Positions 6,358 to 14,766 of a stretch of DNA of 18,048 nt are shown here, one piece after another; the first letter of the stretch is position 1, and every line of letters begins with the position of its first letter. The DNA comes from CAZPCZ01 sp964585225 (GTDB lineage: Bacteria > Patescibacteriota > Patescibacteriia > JACPHY01), in the NCBI GenBank assembly GCA_964585225.1, contig CAZPCZ010000024.1:1-18048 (forward strand), written 5' to 3'. Both the position numbers and the translations under genes were made by a program. The notes under the pieces were generated by a model. That model ran no database searches. It saw only the letters and a list, made by a program, of their open reading frames with translations, and had not been told where the DNA came from.

Positions 6358-9300
6358 GTGGTCTCCTCGCCTTGTGGAAACAGCGACGTTCCCTGCCGGG
6401 CCCCCTCGTCCTTCACAAGATCTGCCTCGGGTTGCAGGCGCCCATCGCCACGAATGTGATCCAGGGCGATCCCGCGGCTGGCGAGGACTCGACCCACGAG
6501 CAGGCGCCTGTGACAGCCGGCCGGGTCCTCTTCGCTGCAGAGAAGAGCGATGCGGTACTTCTGCGCCCCGTTCTCAAGGCGTCGAATGCCCTCGAGGAAC
6601 AGAGAGGACTCGGCCAGACGCGAGTAGAGGACGTGGCCCTCCGTATCGTAGAACTCGGCCGGGTCAGGGCGGCCTCCCAGCTCTCTGCCGAGGAAAAGGT
6701 ACTTGAACCGGGCCTTCCCGAGGGCCTCCCTGAGCGGGTCCGTGTCGAAGTGAGAAGCGTACTTGGAGTAGGGCCGGGATCGGGTGTCGACGACGACCTC
6801 CACGTTGTACTGCTTCAGCAAGCCCAGGAACGTGTCCAGGGGGTGGTTCGAGTGCCCGATCGAGAACATCCGTCGCACGGCTTGCGGCACACTGGTACTT
6901 ACCGCCGCGTCGCTCTTGTTGGAGCCGTTCGTCGGCACCAGCCACACGAGTGCGACCAGGCGCGAGCTGAAGGACGCCTCTTCCGTCAGAGAGCCCGAAT
7001 GCGCCAGGTCTCGGCGAAGCATGTCCATCGCCGCGCCGTTCAGCAGCGTGGCGATTTGGGAACGGTCGATCGCAGGTTCCGGTGCCCCCCGCAGATTCAG
7101 TACTTCTGCGCCGCTGCGCTCGATCTGCGTGGCGCGTTCGCCGGCGCACGTGATCCCCAGGCGGGCGACTCGCTGCGACGTGTGCCCTCCCCGGCCCTGG
7201 ATCTGGACCGCCCAGACCGTCAGGACCCCGCCCTGGGCAGGAGCGTCACCCAACGTGCCCCAGAGGGCACGCTCACGGGGAGGCAGAGCCCGACACTGCT
7301 CCAGCCACTGCTTGATAATCGGATGATCAAGTCCCAGCAGATCCACGCCCTCGGACTGGAGGGCTCTCTCGCGGTCAAGCGTGCAGAGAAGAGCTTCGCG
7401 GCCGGGCACAAGCAGATCCCACAACCCATCCTCGCGTTCTCGCAGAGTGGCGTGCTGCTGCTGTGCAGCGCGTCTGATGAACGCGCCCAAGCGCTGAAGA
7501 CCGGCCCCCTGATCGTCGACCCGCGTATACTCACCCAGGTTGAATCCTTCGAGGTCTTGAAACAGCTCGAAAACGACCTGCCGTGCAAGGGCGGCGTTCG
7601 ACATCGCCACTTCGAGTTCCTGGTGCGTGCGCTTCAGCGACGGGTCCCGAACCGCCTCCTGGTAGAGCCGGTCGTAGCTCAACCTGGTTCCCAGCTGGCC
7701 GAGGATCTGTGACCGCAGGTCTTCTGCTACTTGTCCGTGCTCGTCGAGTTTGCCGAGGGTCTTGGCAATGTGCTTGAGCTTCTCCTCGAGCAGGAGGAAG
7801 ATCGCGCCCTCGATGGTATCGGTGGCGACGAGGTTGAACACCTGGGCCGTGTCGCGTTGGCCGTAGCGATGAATCCGACCAATGCGCTGCTCAACATCCA
7901 TCGGGTTCCAAGGCAGGTCGTGGTTGAAGAGAATCCGAGCGAACTGCAGATTGATCCCCTCACGCCCCGCTGCGGTGCAGATCAGGACCTGGGGACCGTC
8001 CTTGCGCCGGAACCTCTTCTGGGCCGCGGTCTTTGCCCCGTGATCGCCGCCCTTCAAGACTTCGACCCCCTTGTTCGGGAATGTCTGAGTGAGAACGTCG
8101 CGCAGGTTGTCCACGCTGCCCAGGTACGTCGTAAAGACGACCACCTTCTCTCCGGGATTTGCCTGCCAAATCTGCCGCAGAGCCTCCACCAAGACCTGAG
8201 CCTTGCTCTCCTGGCCGTTGGGGAACTTCGCGAGCAGTTCCCGGATGCGCCTGCGCTCTTCGGGAAGGGCGACCGAAACCATTGCGGCCGCCGACTCCTC
8301 GCGGCCGGCGGCGGCGACCTCCGTGTCGTCGTAGGATTCCGCCGCCGTGACCAGTTCCTGCGCCTCCTTGCGCTTCTTCAGGATCTGGACCTTTGCCTCC
8401 GCCAGGATCTGGTCCACTTGGGCGCGCCCGACCGCGTCTTCTCCCAGTCGATACATCTCGCGGATGAGATCGCGAGCCTCGCCGAAGGAACGGTCCCGGC
8501 CATCGACGTCCAGGGCCTCGTCGCATTCGATGGCCTCCTGAATCGTGAGCATCAGCATGCGCCTTCGCAGCGTCGCCTTGACGGCGGCGAAACTCGAGGC
8601 GGCGATCTTCTGGAAAATCGTCATGACGAAGCCAAGGGCGCGCCCCTTGTTCCCCTGCGCTTCGGCCAGGTTGTAGCCATCCCGAAGGTATTCCTGGAGG
8701 GCGCTGTAGAAGACCTTCTCCGACTCACCCAGCGTGAAGGCTTCGGTGTGGACGACTCTCCGGGCGAAGAGCGGTCCGCCGTCTGGCGCGCACGCGTCTG
8801 CCTTGGTACGGCGGATCACGACGGCGTTCAAGCGATGCCGGTTCTCCACCATGTCCTTGTCATCCTGGAAGAGGCCAGGATCGAGGAGTCGGATGAGCAT
8901 CCAGAATCGAAAATGGTCTCCCTGGTGCGGAGTGGCTGACAGCAGGAGAAGGTCTCGACAATGACCGCGAAGAGCCTCCGCCAACTTGAAGTTCTCGGTC
9001 TTCCGGATCTTCCGGCCTGTCCTGTAGGCGCTCAAGTGATGCGCTTCGTCGAAGACGACGAAGTCCCAGCGCGGCGCCTCGAGCAGCCGCTTCATTCGGG
9101 CCGGACGCTTCAACGTGTCGACGGACGCGATCAGCCTGTTGTGCTTGGCGAAGGCGTTGCTCTTGCGATCGGTGACGTCGCCTTCGGAGCCGAACACTTC
9201 GAAATCGAGGTGGAAGACGTCGTTTAGCTCACGCCTCCAGTTCTCCACGAGGCCGGCGGGGACCACCATGAGAGCTCGGGTGAGTTCGCCGCGCGAGGCG

Positions 9301-9719
9301 AGCTCCCTGAGAATCAGCGCGGTCTCGATCGTCTTGCCAAGGCCAACTTCGTCCGCGACAAGGAACCGGCGCGGAAAGGCATTCGCCATTCTGTGGACAA
9401 GCACGATCTGGTGGGGCAGAAGGTTAACACGGGCCGCGGTGAGCGCGGTCGCGCCTTCGAGCAGGGGAAGCTCCTGGGCTTCGAGCGCGAGCCAGAGGCG
9501 CTCCACCGCCTGCGGATCGGCCGCCCGAAAGCCCTCGACGACCTGCTCCTCCCAGCCGCGGGCGCCCTGCAGCGTGGGGAGTGGGACCCGGCGCTCACCG
9601 TGAGTGCGGAAGAACACCCGGGCGTAGCCTGAGCTCTCGACGGCGAGGATGACTCCCTCGCCGAGCTCGGAATGCTCGACGTTCTGGCCCACCCGGAGTT
9701 CAAGAGAGACGTCGGACAT
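6297..9719 (-). CDS. SNF2/RapA-like helicase fused to a C-terminal DUF488 domain (BrxHII/DrmD-like)
   Basis: 1140 residues. The N-terminal 1-55 region looks like an SH3/KOW-type barrel. A superfamily 2 motor follows: VADEVGLGKT (121-130, Walker A), VVFDEAHH (221-228, DEAH), LLSATPHQGD (259-268), a helical insert (about 400-500), then the second RecA-like lobe with VVVFTTYLG (526-534), AAGREGINLQF (583-593) and QRIGRIHRYGQR (611-622). A C-terminal helicase-associated part runs to about 940. Residues 951-1140 are a whole DUF488 domain: FSIGHSNHPLDTF, VVDTRSRPYSKY, FLGRELGGRPDP, LLCSEEDPAGCHRRLL, and the usual SLFPQGEE...WRSIRSV ending. Such helicases are ATP-driven DNA translocases of BREX (BrxHII) and DISARM (DrmD). 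GGGGGGA lies 4 bases before the ATG at 9719. The first 20 bases overlap the previous gene. The fusion is unusual. Its DEAH box, instead of SNF2-type DEGH, fits the RapA/DrmD branch. Confidence 0.9.
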   Translation of the reverse strand: MSDVSLELRVGQNVEHSELGEGVILAVESSGYARVFFRTHGERRVPLPTLQGARGWEEQVVEGFRAADPQAVERLWLALEAQELPLLEGATALTAARVNLLPHQIVLVHRMANAFPRRFLVADEVGLGKTIETALILRELASRGELTRALMVVPAGLVENWRRELNDVFHLDFEVFGSEGDVTDRKSNAFAKHNRLIASVDTLKRPARMKRLLEAPRWDFVVFDEAHHLSAYRTGRKIRKTENFKLAEALRGHCRDLLLLSATPHQGDHFRFWMLIRLLDPGLFQDDKDMVENRHRLNAVVIRRTKADACAPDGGPLFARRVVHTEAFTLGESEKVFYSALQEYLRDGYNLAEAQGNKGRALGFVMTIFQKIAASSFAAVKATLRRRMLMLTIQEAIECDEALDVDGRDRSFGEARDLIREMYRLGEDAVGRAQVDQILAEAKVQILKKRKEAQELVTAAESYDDTEVAAAGREESAAAMVSVALPEERRRIRELLAKFPNGQESKAQVLVEALRQIWQANPGEKVVVFTTYLGSVDNLRDVLTQTFPNKGVEVLKGGDHGAKTAAQKRFRRKDGPQVLICTAAGREGINLQFARILFNHDLPWNPMDVEQRIGRIHRYGQRDTAQVFNLVATDTIEGAIFLLLEEKLKHIAKTLGKLDEHGQVAEDLRSQILGQLGTRLSYDRLYQEAVRDPSLKRTHQELEVAMSNAALARQVVFELFQDLEGFNLGEYTRVDDQGAGLQRLGAFIRRAAQQQHATLREREDGLWDLLVPGREALLCTLDRERALQSEGVDLLGLDHPIIKQWLEQCRALPPRERALWGTLGDAPAQGGVLTVWAVQIQGRGGHTSQRVARLGITCAGERATQIERSGAEVLNLRGAPEPAIDRSQIATLLNGAAMDMLRRDLAHSGSLTEEASFSSRLVALVWLVPTNGSNKSDAAVSTSVPQAVRRMFSIGHSNHPLDTFLGLLKQYNVEVVVDTRSRPYSKYASHFDTDPLREALGKARFKYLFLGRELGGRPDPAEFYDTEGHVLYSRLAESSLFLEGIRRLENGAQKYRIALLCSEEDPAGCHRRLLVGRVLASRGIALDHIRGDGRLQPEADLVKDEGARQGTSLFPQGEETTWRSIRSVSPRKPRPSSSER

Positions 9720-10194
9720 GGAATCCCCCCGGGACGTCGCGCTTGGTGTCCGGATCGTTCACGACGAGCCGCAACAACTCGTCCTTCGCGGCGCCGTTCC
9801 ATAGGGACTCGGACAACCGAACGACGCCACCCGAGCAGCTGAAGTTGACCTGGTCCTGCGCATCAAGGCGGAAGCGACGTTCAGAGCACCCGAACCCGAA
9901 GACCAACCCGCGTTGATCCCAGTGATGCTGGAACTCCAGGATAAGCGGCTTCACCCGCGTACGCAGAAACTGCTCGCTCTCATCGGGAGCCAGCACCTCC
10001 AGACATGCCTCGAGTCCGCCGACGAGGACGGTAGACCCACGTCCCGGCGGCTCCGCAGGCCAGTGATTCAACCAGCTCAGGGCCTCCCGCAACGACACCA
10101 GGTGCCCTCCAACGATCAACGGGCCGAGCATCGCCTTGTGGAAGATGATGCTCGATCCGCGTCGCTGCCAGCTGGAGGAGGACATGTCTTCCAT
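9700..10194 (-). CDS. Unrecognised 164-residue operon protein
   Basis: I do not recognise the family. The N-terminus is Ser-rich (MEDMSSSSWQRRGSSIIFHK). A predicted alpha/beta core includes STVLVGGLEACLEVL (about 54-68), ESEQFLRTRVKPLILEFQHHW and GLVFGFG, followed by RLSESLWNGAAKDELLRLV. There is no Walker A motif, so it is not an obvious BrxF. There are no membrane segments. It starts 3 bases after the methyltransferase stop; GGAGG in the end of that gene serves as its ribosome-binding site. It overlaps the helicase start by 20 bases. This tight packing supports a real gene and a dedicated role beside the methylase and helicase, perhaps as an adaptor. A second in-frame ATG lies three codons in (residue 4). 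Confidence 0.8.
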   Translation of the reverse strand: MEDMSSSSWQRRGSSIIFHKAMLGPLIVGGHLVSLREALSWLNHWPAEPPGRGSTVLVGGLEACLEVLAPDESEQFLRTRVKPLILEFQHHWDQRGLVFGFGCSERRFRLDAQDQVNFSCSGGVVRLSESLWNGAAKDELLRLVVNDPDTKRDVPGGFHVRRLS

Positions 10195-10197
10195 GCG

Positions 10198-13100
10198 CTA
10201 TTCCTCCGCCTCCAACTTCTCGAACAGCGTCATCTGTGCGGGTGCGGAAGCAGCCTTGGTCTTCGCCTGGGTACGCCAGTGGTCCACCAGGTTCCCGGCG
10301 ATGGTGGCCGCCTGGCGCATCTTGGGATCGAGGTCGGTCAGCGCGTACCACTTGAGGATCGCGTCCACGGATCGCTTCAACTTGAGAGTCGCGCGATCCA
10401 GCTCTTCGCCGATGTTGATACCGCTGTTCGGAGTCGCCGCTCCGATCAGGAAATGAGCCTGGTCAAGGTCGGTCTTGAGGACCTTGCGGTTCCGTCCCGG
10501 CGCGGTGAAGAACTGGAACCGCTCCGCAATCGGCAGCACATGAATCGTCGTTCCCACGGAGCGAATCCAACCCTTGGCCTCCAGCTCACCTGGAGAGATA
10601 CCCGTGCCGCGCAGATACTTCCCGAGCTCGTCGCGCGGCAGGGAGGGCCTTCCCGTGAAGAGCCGGAGGAAGAGCCTGGAGGTGGGCTCCGCCTCATCGG
10701 GAGGACGCTTGGCGGACGGGTCGTCCTCGTCGTCCAGGAGCTGATTGATCCCGAGGAGCGCGTCCCGGACGCTGAGAACCTCGCCGTCGCCCGTGAGAAC
10801 CTGCCCGTAGTGGCGACTGTAGAACTCGAGCGCCTTGCCGCGGAGGATCACCCGGATGTCCGAAGGCGGCAGAGCAGCGAGGCGATACAGCTCCAGGAGG
10901 TTCCGCAGGCGGATCACTTCCTCCTTCACCCAGCGACGCATCCGGGCCCAGCTCACGGGCGCGGGCGCCTCGACGCGCTTGCGACACACGTGGACTATGT
11001 CGTACTCGATCTTGCGCGAACCGAAAGCGCCCCCCGCGCCCTTCGTTTCGTCGCTGCGGATGGGATACGTGGCGACAAGGATGTAGCCAGCGTTGAAGAG
11101 AGACTCCAGAACATCGATCCAGGGCTCGTCCGCGCTGTGGTGGAAGGTGAACGCGAGAAGGCCACCCGGCCTGAGAAGTCGTGCAGCCTCAGACCAACAG
11201 GCCGTGAGCGTCTCCTTGTAGAACTCGGACGCGGGCTCGGCGACGCCGGCCTCCATTTCCTCCGGAGTGCGGTGGTCTGGGTGCTCGGCGCGGTTGCGAA
11301 TCGCTTCCAGCGTCTTCGGTGTGAATGGTGGCTCGAAGTACTTCCGTTCGGGCGCTCCCTCGTACCACTTTAGGAGCGGGATGCGCAGCCAGACGTAGAA
11401 GAAATCAGCCAGATCCGCGTAAAACAGGTTATCCCCGAATGGCGGATCGGTGACTACGAGGTCGAACTTGTCGTCTCCGAGACCGGACAGATCCGTCGAT
11501 GACCCACAATGCAAGACGGAGGTCCCGGGCAGAACGCGGTCTCCAGGCTGAACTTTACTGCTCTTCTTTTGATCCTCCCCTACGGGGAGCACAGACTCCC
11601 AAGGCGCCGTCGCCCAGACAGCGCCCTCCAGCGCAGTGTCGCGGTCCGACGTCCAGTTTCCCCGCCCGAGTCTCTGGAACACGCAGTTCTCGATGACAAG
11701 AGCCTTGGGATGGTAGTTCGCGTTCGAGAGGTGCGGAGCCATGCAGTCGCGCGACACGTCCCAGAAGCAGAACATGTTTTGGTTTCGGAGATACTGCTGG
11801 AACGCACCCAGCGCCTGCTCACGAACGTCAACGGGCCACCGCGCTTCGTCCCCCTCGGTAATGCCTCGGAGCAGCTGCGTGTGGACGAGCAGCTGGCGTG
11901 GGTTGAACATCTTCCACCAGTGGGTGTATCCCCAGTTCGGGATGCCCCCGTTCAGGTGGTGCGTCATCCAGGCGTAGGGCAGCTCCTCTTTGGGCCAGTA
12001 GCTGGCGAGTTCCCCAGCGGAGCGCGCTTCCCATTCCCGGTCGGCCATCACGAGGCGCTCGACATCGGACTGCTCGGGCACCTTGAAGTATCGTCCGCTG
12101 TAGTTGATGCCCTCGGCGTCGCAGGTCGGGCAGTAGCACTGCAGTGCGTAGAGCATCACCGGCGCCGTGTGACCCGACGCCTTCACGGCTTCGAGGAGAT
12201 CCTGTTGCCGGCCGCATGCGCCGCAGGTGAACGTCGACTGCTTGGGAACCGTCCCTTGGCGTGGCAGGAGGCGAGTTCCGTCAGGCAGCGTGATCTCTCG
12301 GGGCAGGCCGTACTTCTTCCGCTCGGCTGCCTCGTCGAGGACCTCTGGCTCGGCCGGCTCTACTTCGACCTCGGCTTCCTCTTCGTCTCCCGTTGGCGAG
12401 GCATCCTCCTCCGACAGCTTGATCCGCCCCCGCACTTCGACGAACCTCAAGTCCGCCAATCGCAGCTGATACCAATCCGCGGTGCGATCCACGGGGGCAC
12501 CCGCGTAGCCCCCGAGTTCCACTTCGCCTTCGACGCCTTGCGCACCACGAAGCCACTCGGGCCTCACGAGCAGGTAGAGGTAGACGTGCCGCGACTCGAT
12601 CCCGAATTCCTTCTTCCGTAGCTCCGACAGCTTCGCCGCCGGTCGAGCGTGCCGGTCAAGGATGTTCTTGAGCCGCGCGCCTGCGAATCGTGCGCACTTT
12701 GGGCACTTCAGCCCCGGCTCCCGATCTACGAGCCCGAGGAGTTCGACCGCGCGCGCTTTCTTCTCCCCGCTGCTTCCCTTGCTGTAGTCGTTCAAGAGCC
12801 GGCCGAACGCCTGCGACAGCTCGGTGAAGCTGGGTTCGTTGGGAAGGATGACTCGCTCGGCGCCGGGCGCCATCCTCGTCTCACCCAGCTCGGCGTCGAA
12901 CGCATGTCCACACCCAGGGCACTTCACGGGGATGTACTCGGCCGTCAGCCGCTTCTCCGCGACGACCGGTGTCCGGAACACCGGCGTGCGATGACCGCAC
13001 CCCTTGGCTTCGCAAGGGCCGTGCTTCGCCCAGAACGTGTAGATGACCTCCGGTCCCTCCCAGCGGTAGTTCTTCCGCTCTGCCGGAGCGAGTTGGGTTG

Positions 13101-13779
13101 GATCGACCTTCGCGGACTGCTCGTTGCGGACATCGACCCACCTCCCGGCGTGACCGCGCGGACAGGAGGTCACGTAGAACGGCTGGATCAACGGTTTGAC
13201 TTCACGCTCGATTTCATTGAAGAACGAGCGAACGAGCTCCGGATCGCTGCAGGCCAGCTCGTTCTTCGTTACGAACCATGCAACGGGGTTGAGATCGACG
13301 CCCACCATCTGGAACCCAAGGCGCGCACCCTCGACCAGCGTTGTGCCGCCGCCCATGAAGCAGTCGAGCACGCGCAGTGGCTTGAAATGTCCGGCCTTCT
13401 GGTGGTTGGCGTAGTAGTGGTCCCAGACGAGCTTGGCCACCTGCGTCGGGTCCTTGGGCGCTTCGACGCCGGCCGCGATCAGGAGGCTCCGGAAGACCGA
13501 CGACCTCCGGCGGGCCCACCACTTCGACATCTGGTAGATCGGCTTCCCCGCATTCCCTTCGAGGTTCGAAAGCGCGTTGATCGGCGCGATCGGGAAGTCG
13601 AGCTCGAGACAGGTGGGCGGCCGATCCGGTTTGTCGAAGTCTGGAACGGACAGCCTGATCGCCTTCCCCAAGTTGGGGGGCTCGTTACCGTTCTTCTTGG
13701 CGGTCTTCGCCTTCTTCCGGGCCTCTTCCACCACGCTCTCGAAGCCGGGGAACAGGGACTTCTCGCCGTTTGGATTCAT
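10198..13779 (-). CDS. DUF1156 adenine-specific DNA methyltransferase with zinc-ribbon cysteines (PglXI-like)
   Basis: 1193 residues. The N-terminal DUF1156 region shows CLELDFPIAPIN and GKPIYQMSKWWARRRSSVFR (78-97). SAM-binding motif I is LDCFMGGGTTLVEG (138-151), and the catalytic motif is VVTDPPFGDN (775-784). Between them are several Cys pairs: CEAKGC (256), CPGC (287), CPKC (359), CGAC (519) and CYCPTC (548), which fit zinc ribbons. An acidic linker (456-487) splits the middle. GGLLAFTFHHS (872-882) continues the catalytic domain, and the C-terminus is helical. These enzymes are annotated as adenine-specific DNA methylases with a Zn-ribbon and are the methylase of DUF499- or BREX-3-type defence loci, where they would mark self DNA. 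The start is 4 bases after the PglZ stop and has only weak Shine-Dalgarno pairing, so coupling is likely. The target site cannot be read from sequence. Confidence 0.9.
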   Translation of the reverse strand: MNPNGEKSLFPGFESVVEEARKKAKTAKKNGNEPPNLGKAIRLSVPDFDKPDRPPTCLELDFPIAPINALSNLEGNAGKPIYQMSKWWARRRSSVFRSLLIAAGVEAPKDPTQVAKLVWDHYYANHQKAGHFKPLRVLDCFMGGGTTLVEGARLGFQMVGVDLNPVAWFVTKNELACSDPELVRSFFNEIEREVKPLIQPFYVTSCPRGHAGRWVDVRNEQSAKVDPTQLAPAERKNYRWEGPEVIYTFWAKHGPCEAKGCGHRTPVFRTPVVAEKRLTAEYIPVKCPGCGHAFDAELGETRMAPGAERVILPNEPSFTELSQAFGRLLNDYSKGSSGEKKARAVELLGLVDREPGLKCPKCARFAGARLKNILDRHARPAAKLSELRKKEFGIESRHVYLYLLVRPEWLRGAQGVEGEVELGGYAGAPVDRTADWYQLRLADLRFVEVRGRIKLSEEDASPTGDEEEAEVEVEPAEPEVLDEAAERKKYGLPREITLPDGTRLLPRQGTVPKQSTFTCGACGRQQDLLEAVKASGHTAPVMLYALQCYCPTCDAEGINYSGRYFKVPEQSDVERLVMADREWEARSAGELASYWPKEELPYAWMTHHLNGGIPNWGYTHWWKMFNPRQLLVHTQLLRGITEGDEARWPVDVREQALGAFQQYLRNQNMFCFWDVSRDCMAPHLSNANYHPKALVIENCVFQRLGRGNWTSDRDTALEGAVWATAPWESVLPVGEDQKKSSKVQPGDRVLPGTSVLHCGSSTDLSGLGDDKFDLVVTDPPFGDNLFYADLADFFYVWLRIPLLKWYEGAPERKYFEPPFTPKTLEAIRNRAEHPDHRTPEEMEAGVAEPASEFYKETLTACWSEAARLLRPGGLLAFTFHHSADEPWIDVLESLFNAGYILVATYPIRSDETKGAGGAFGSRKIEYDIVHVCRKRVEAPAPVSWARMRRWVKEEVIRLRNLLELYRLAALPPSDIRVILRGKALEFYSRHYGQVLTGDGEVLSVRDALLGINQLLDDEDDPSAKRPPDEAEPTSRLFLRLFTGRPSLPRDELGKYLRGTGISPGELEAKGWIRSVGTTIHVLPIAERFQFFTAPGRNRKVLKTDLDQAHFLIGAATPNSGINIGEELDRATLKLKRSVDAILKWYALTDLDPKMRQAATIAGNLVDHWRTQAKTKAASAPAQMTLFEKLEAEE

Positions 13780-13783
13780 CTCA

Positions 13784-14764
13784 TCATCCGTTCAGAGGCG
13801 GCAGTTCCACGAAGGGAACCGCGACTTCAAGGAGGCTCAAGCCGCCGTGACAGACCTGGGGGAACCCGCCCTGGACTTTCCACTTCCTCTGCCCCACGAC
13901 GACGTGATGCCCGCCCACGGTCATCGCGAGTGGCGGCATGAACCGTCGCTCCCAAGGGCGAGCGGCTGGCTTGCATCGCGAGGCACCGAACGTCTCGCGC
14001 AGGACGCTGATGACCTCCTCGTCCTTCTCCTCCGTCGAGAACAGCTTGCTGACGGCGTATCCATGATCGGCCGTGATGAGCACACGCCGTCCCTGTCGCA
14101 GCCGGTTGACGAGGGACCAGAACCCGTCACCCTGCAGAACTTCGCTGGTGATCTTGTAAATCTGGTCGGGCAGCTTCTGATGAACGTGGATAAGGTCGTC
14201 GAGCCACGTGTGCCAGAAGAAGACGTTCGGATCGTTGGGCACGCTGCCCAGGCAGTCCTGGAACGGGAGGTTCAGGACATCCGTGAAGACGGGCCCGTTC
14301 GCCTTGAGCGCGAAGCCGCCTGGCGCTCCATTGTTCTCGAGCTTGCTGCGTGTCTGCGCGCCGAGCGCGCTGGCGAACGCGTTCGTTTCCGAAGGGGCCT
14401 CCGAGCCCGTGACCCGAACCGAGGCGGGCTCGATCTTCCTCGTGCGAGCTCCGGCGAGAAGCGCGGGCAGCTCCCGAAGGGAAAGGGCATCCAGAACGAG
14501 AACAGCTCGTCCTGAAACGGAGGGCTTGCTCCACCATTCAATGAGTGCTGGGGCGGTTCGCGGAGCTTCGTCGGAGTATCGCTCCCAGAGCTCCCAGGCC
14601 GTCTCGGCCAGAAGGCGATCGGCGGGGACGGTCTGGTTGTGGAGCTCGACCGGAGATGCCGCATCCTGCGCGAGAGCGAGGAGGCGCTCGAAGATGGCGG
14701 ACCACGTCTCGCGCGGCGAGCGATCGGCCAGAATCTGATCCACCCACTCGGTCGCGCGCCCCAT
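13784..14764 (-). CDS. pglZ: Compact PglZ-domain protein
   Basis: 326 residues of the PglZ branch of the alkaline-phosphatase superfamily. The metal-site segments are visible: VLVLDALSLRELP (88-100, first Asp and Ser/Thr position), LITADHGYAVS (229-239, Asp-His pair) and CHGGLSLLEVAVPFV (305-319), the usual PglZ ending with its His. PglZ is a hallmark of BREX and Pgl phage-defence systems; other PglZ proteins have metal-dependent phosphodiesterase or nuclease activity. It is much shorter than the usual 600-900 residues, and little stands outside the catalytic core. The ATG at 14764 follows the ATPase stop by 2 bases, with GAGGA inside the end of that gene. A longer frame from 14914 would overlap the ATPase by about 150 bases with non-family sequence and is rejected. 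The gene sits between the ATPase and the methyltransferase, so it belongs to the core. Confidence 0.88.
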   Translation of the reverse strand: MGRATEWVDQILADRSPRETWSAIFERLLALAQDAASPVELHNQTVPADRLLAETAWELWERYSDEAPRTAPALIEWWSKPSVSGRAVLVLDALSLRELPALLAGARTRKIEPASVRVTGSEAPSETNAFASALGAQTRSKLENNGAPGGFALKANGPVFTDVLNLPFQDCLGSVPNDPNVFFWHTWLDDLIHVHQKLPDQIYKITSEVLQGDGFWSLVNRLRQGRRVLITADHGYAVSKLFSTEEKDEEVISVLRETFGASRCKPAARPWERRFMPPLAMTVGGHHVVVGQRKWKVQGGFPQVCHGGLSLLEVAVPFVELPPLNG

Positions 14765-14766
14765 GG

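Noticed and set aside
6297..9719. Reading the locus as a DISARM system because the helicase resembles DrmD
   Set aside because: DrmA, DrmB and DrmC are absent, while PglZ and a BrxC/DUF499-type ATPase are present, so a BREX/Pgl-like label fits better.
9913..11373. Long plus-strand reading frame opposite the methyltransferase (and similar ones at 6372-7712, 7731-8939, 12649-13941, 14845-16197)
   Set aside because: They are antisense shadows of genes with clear family motifs, are Arg-rich, match nothing known and lack convincing ribosome-binding sites.
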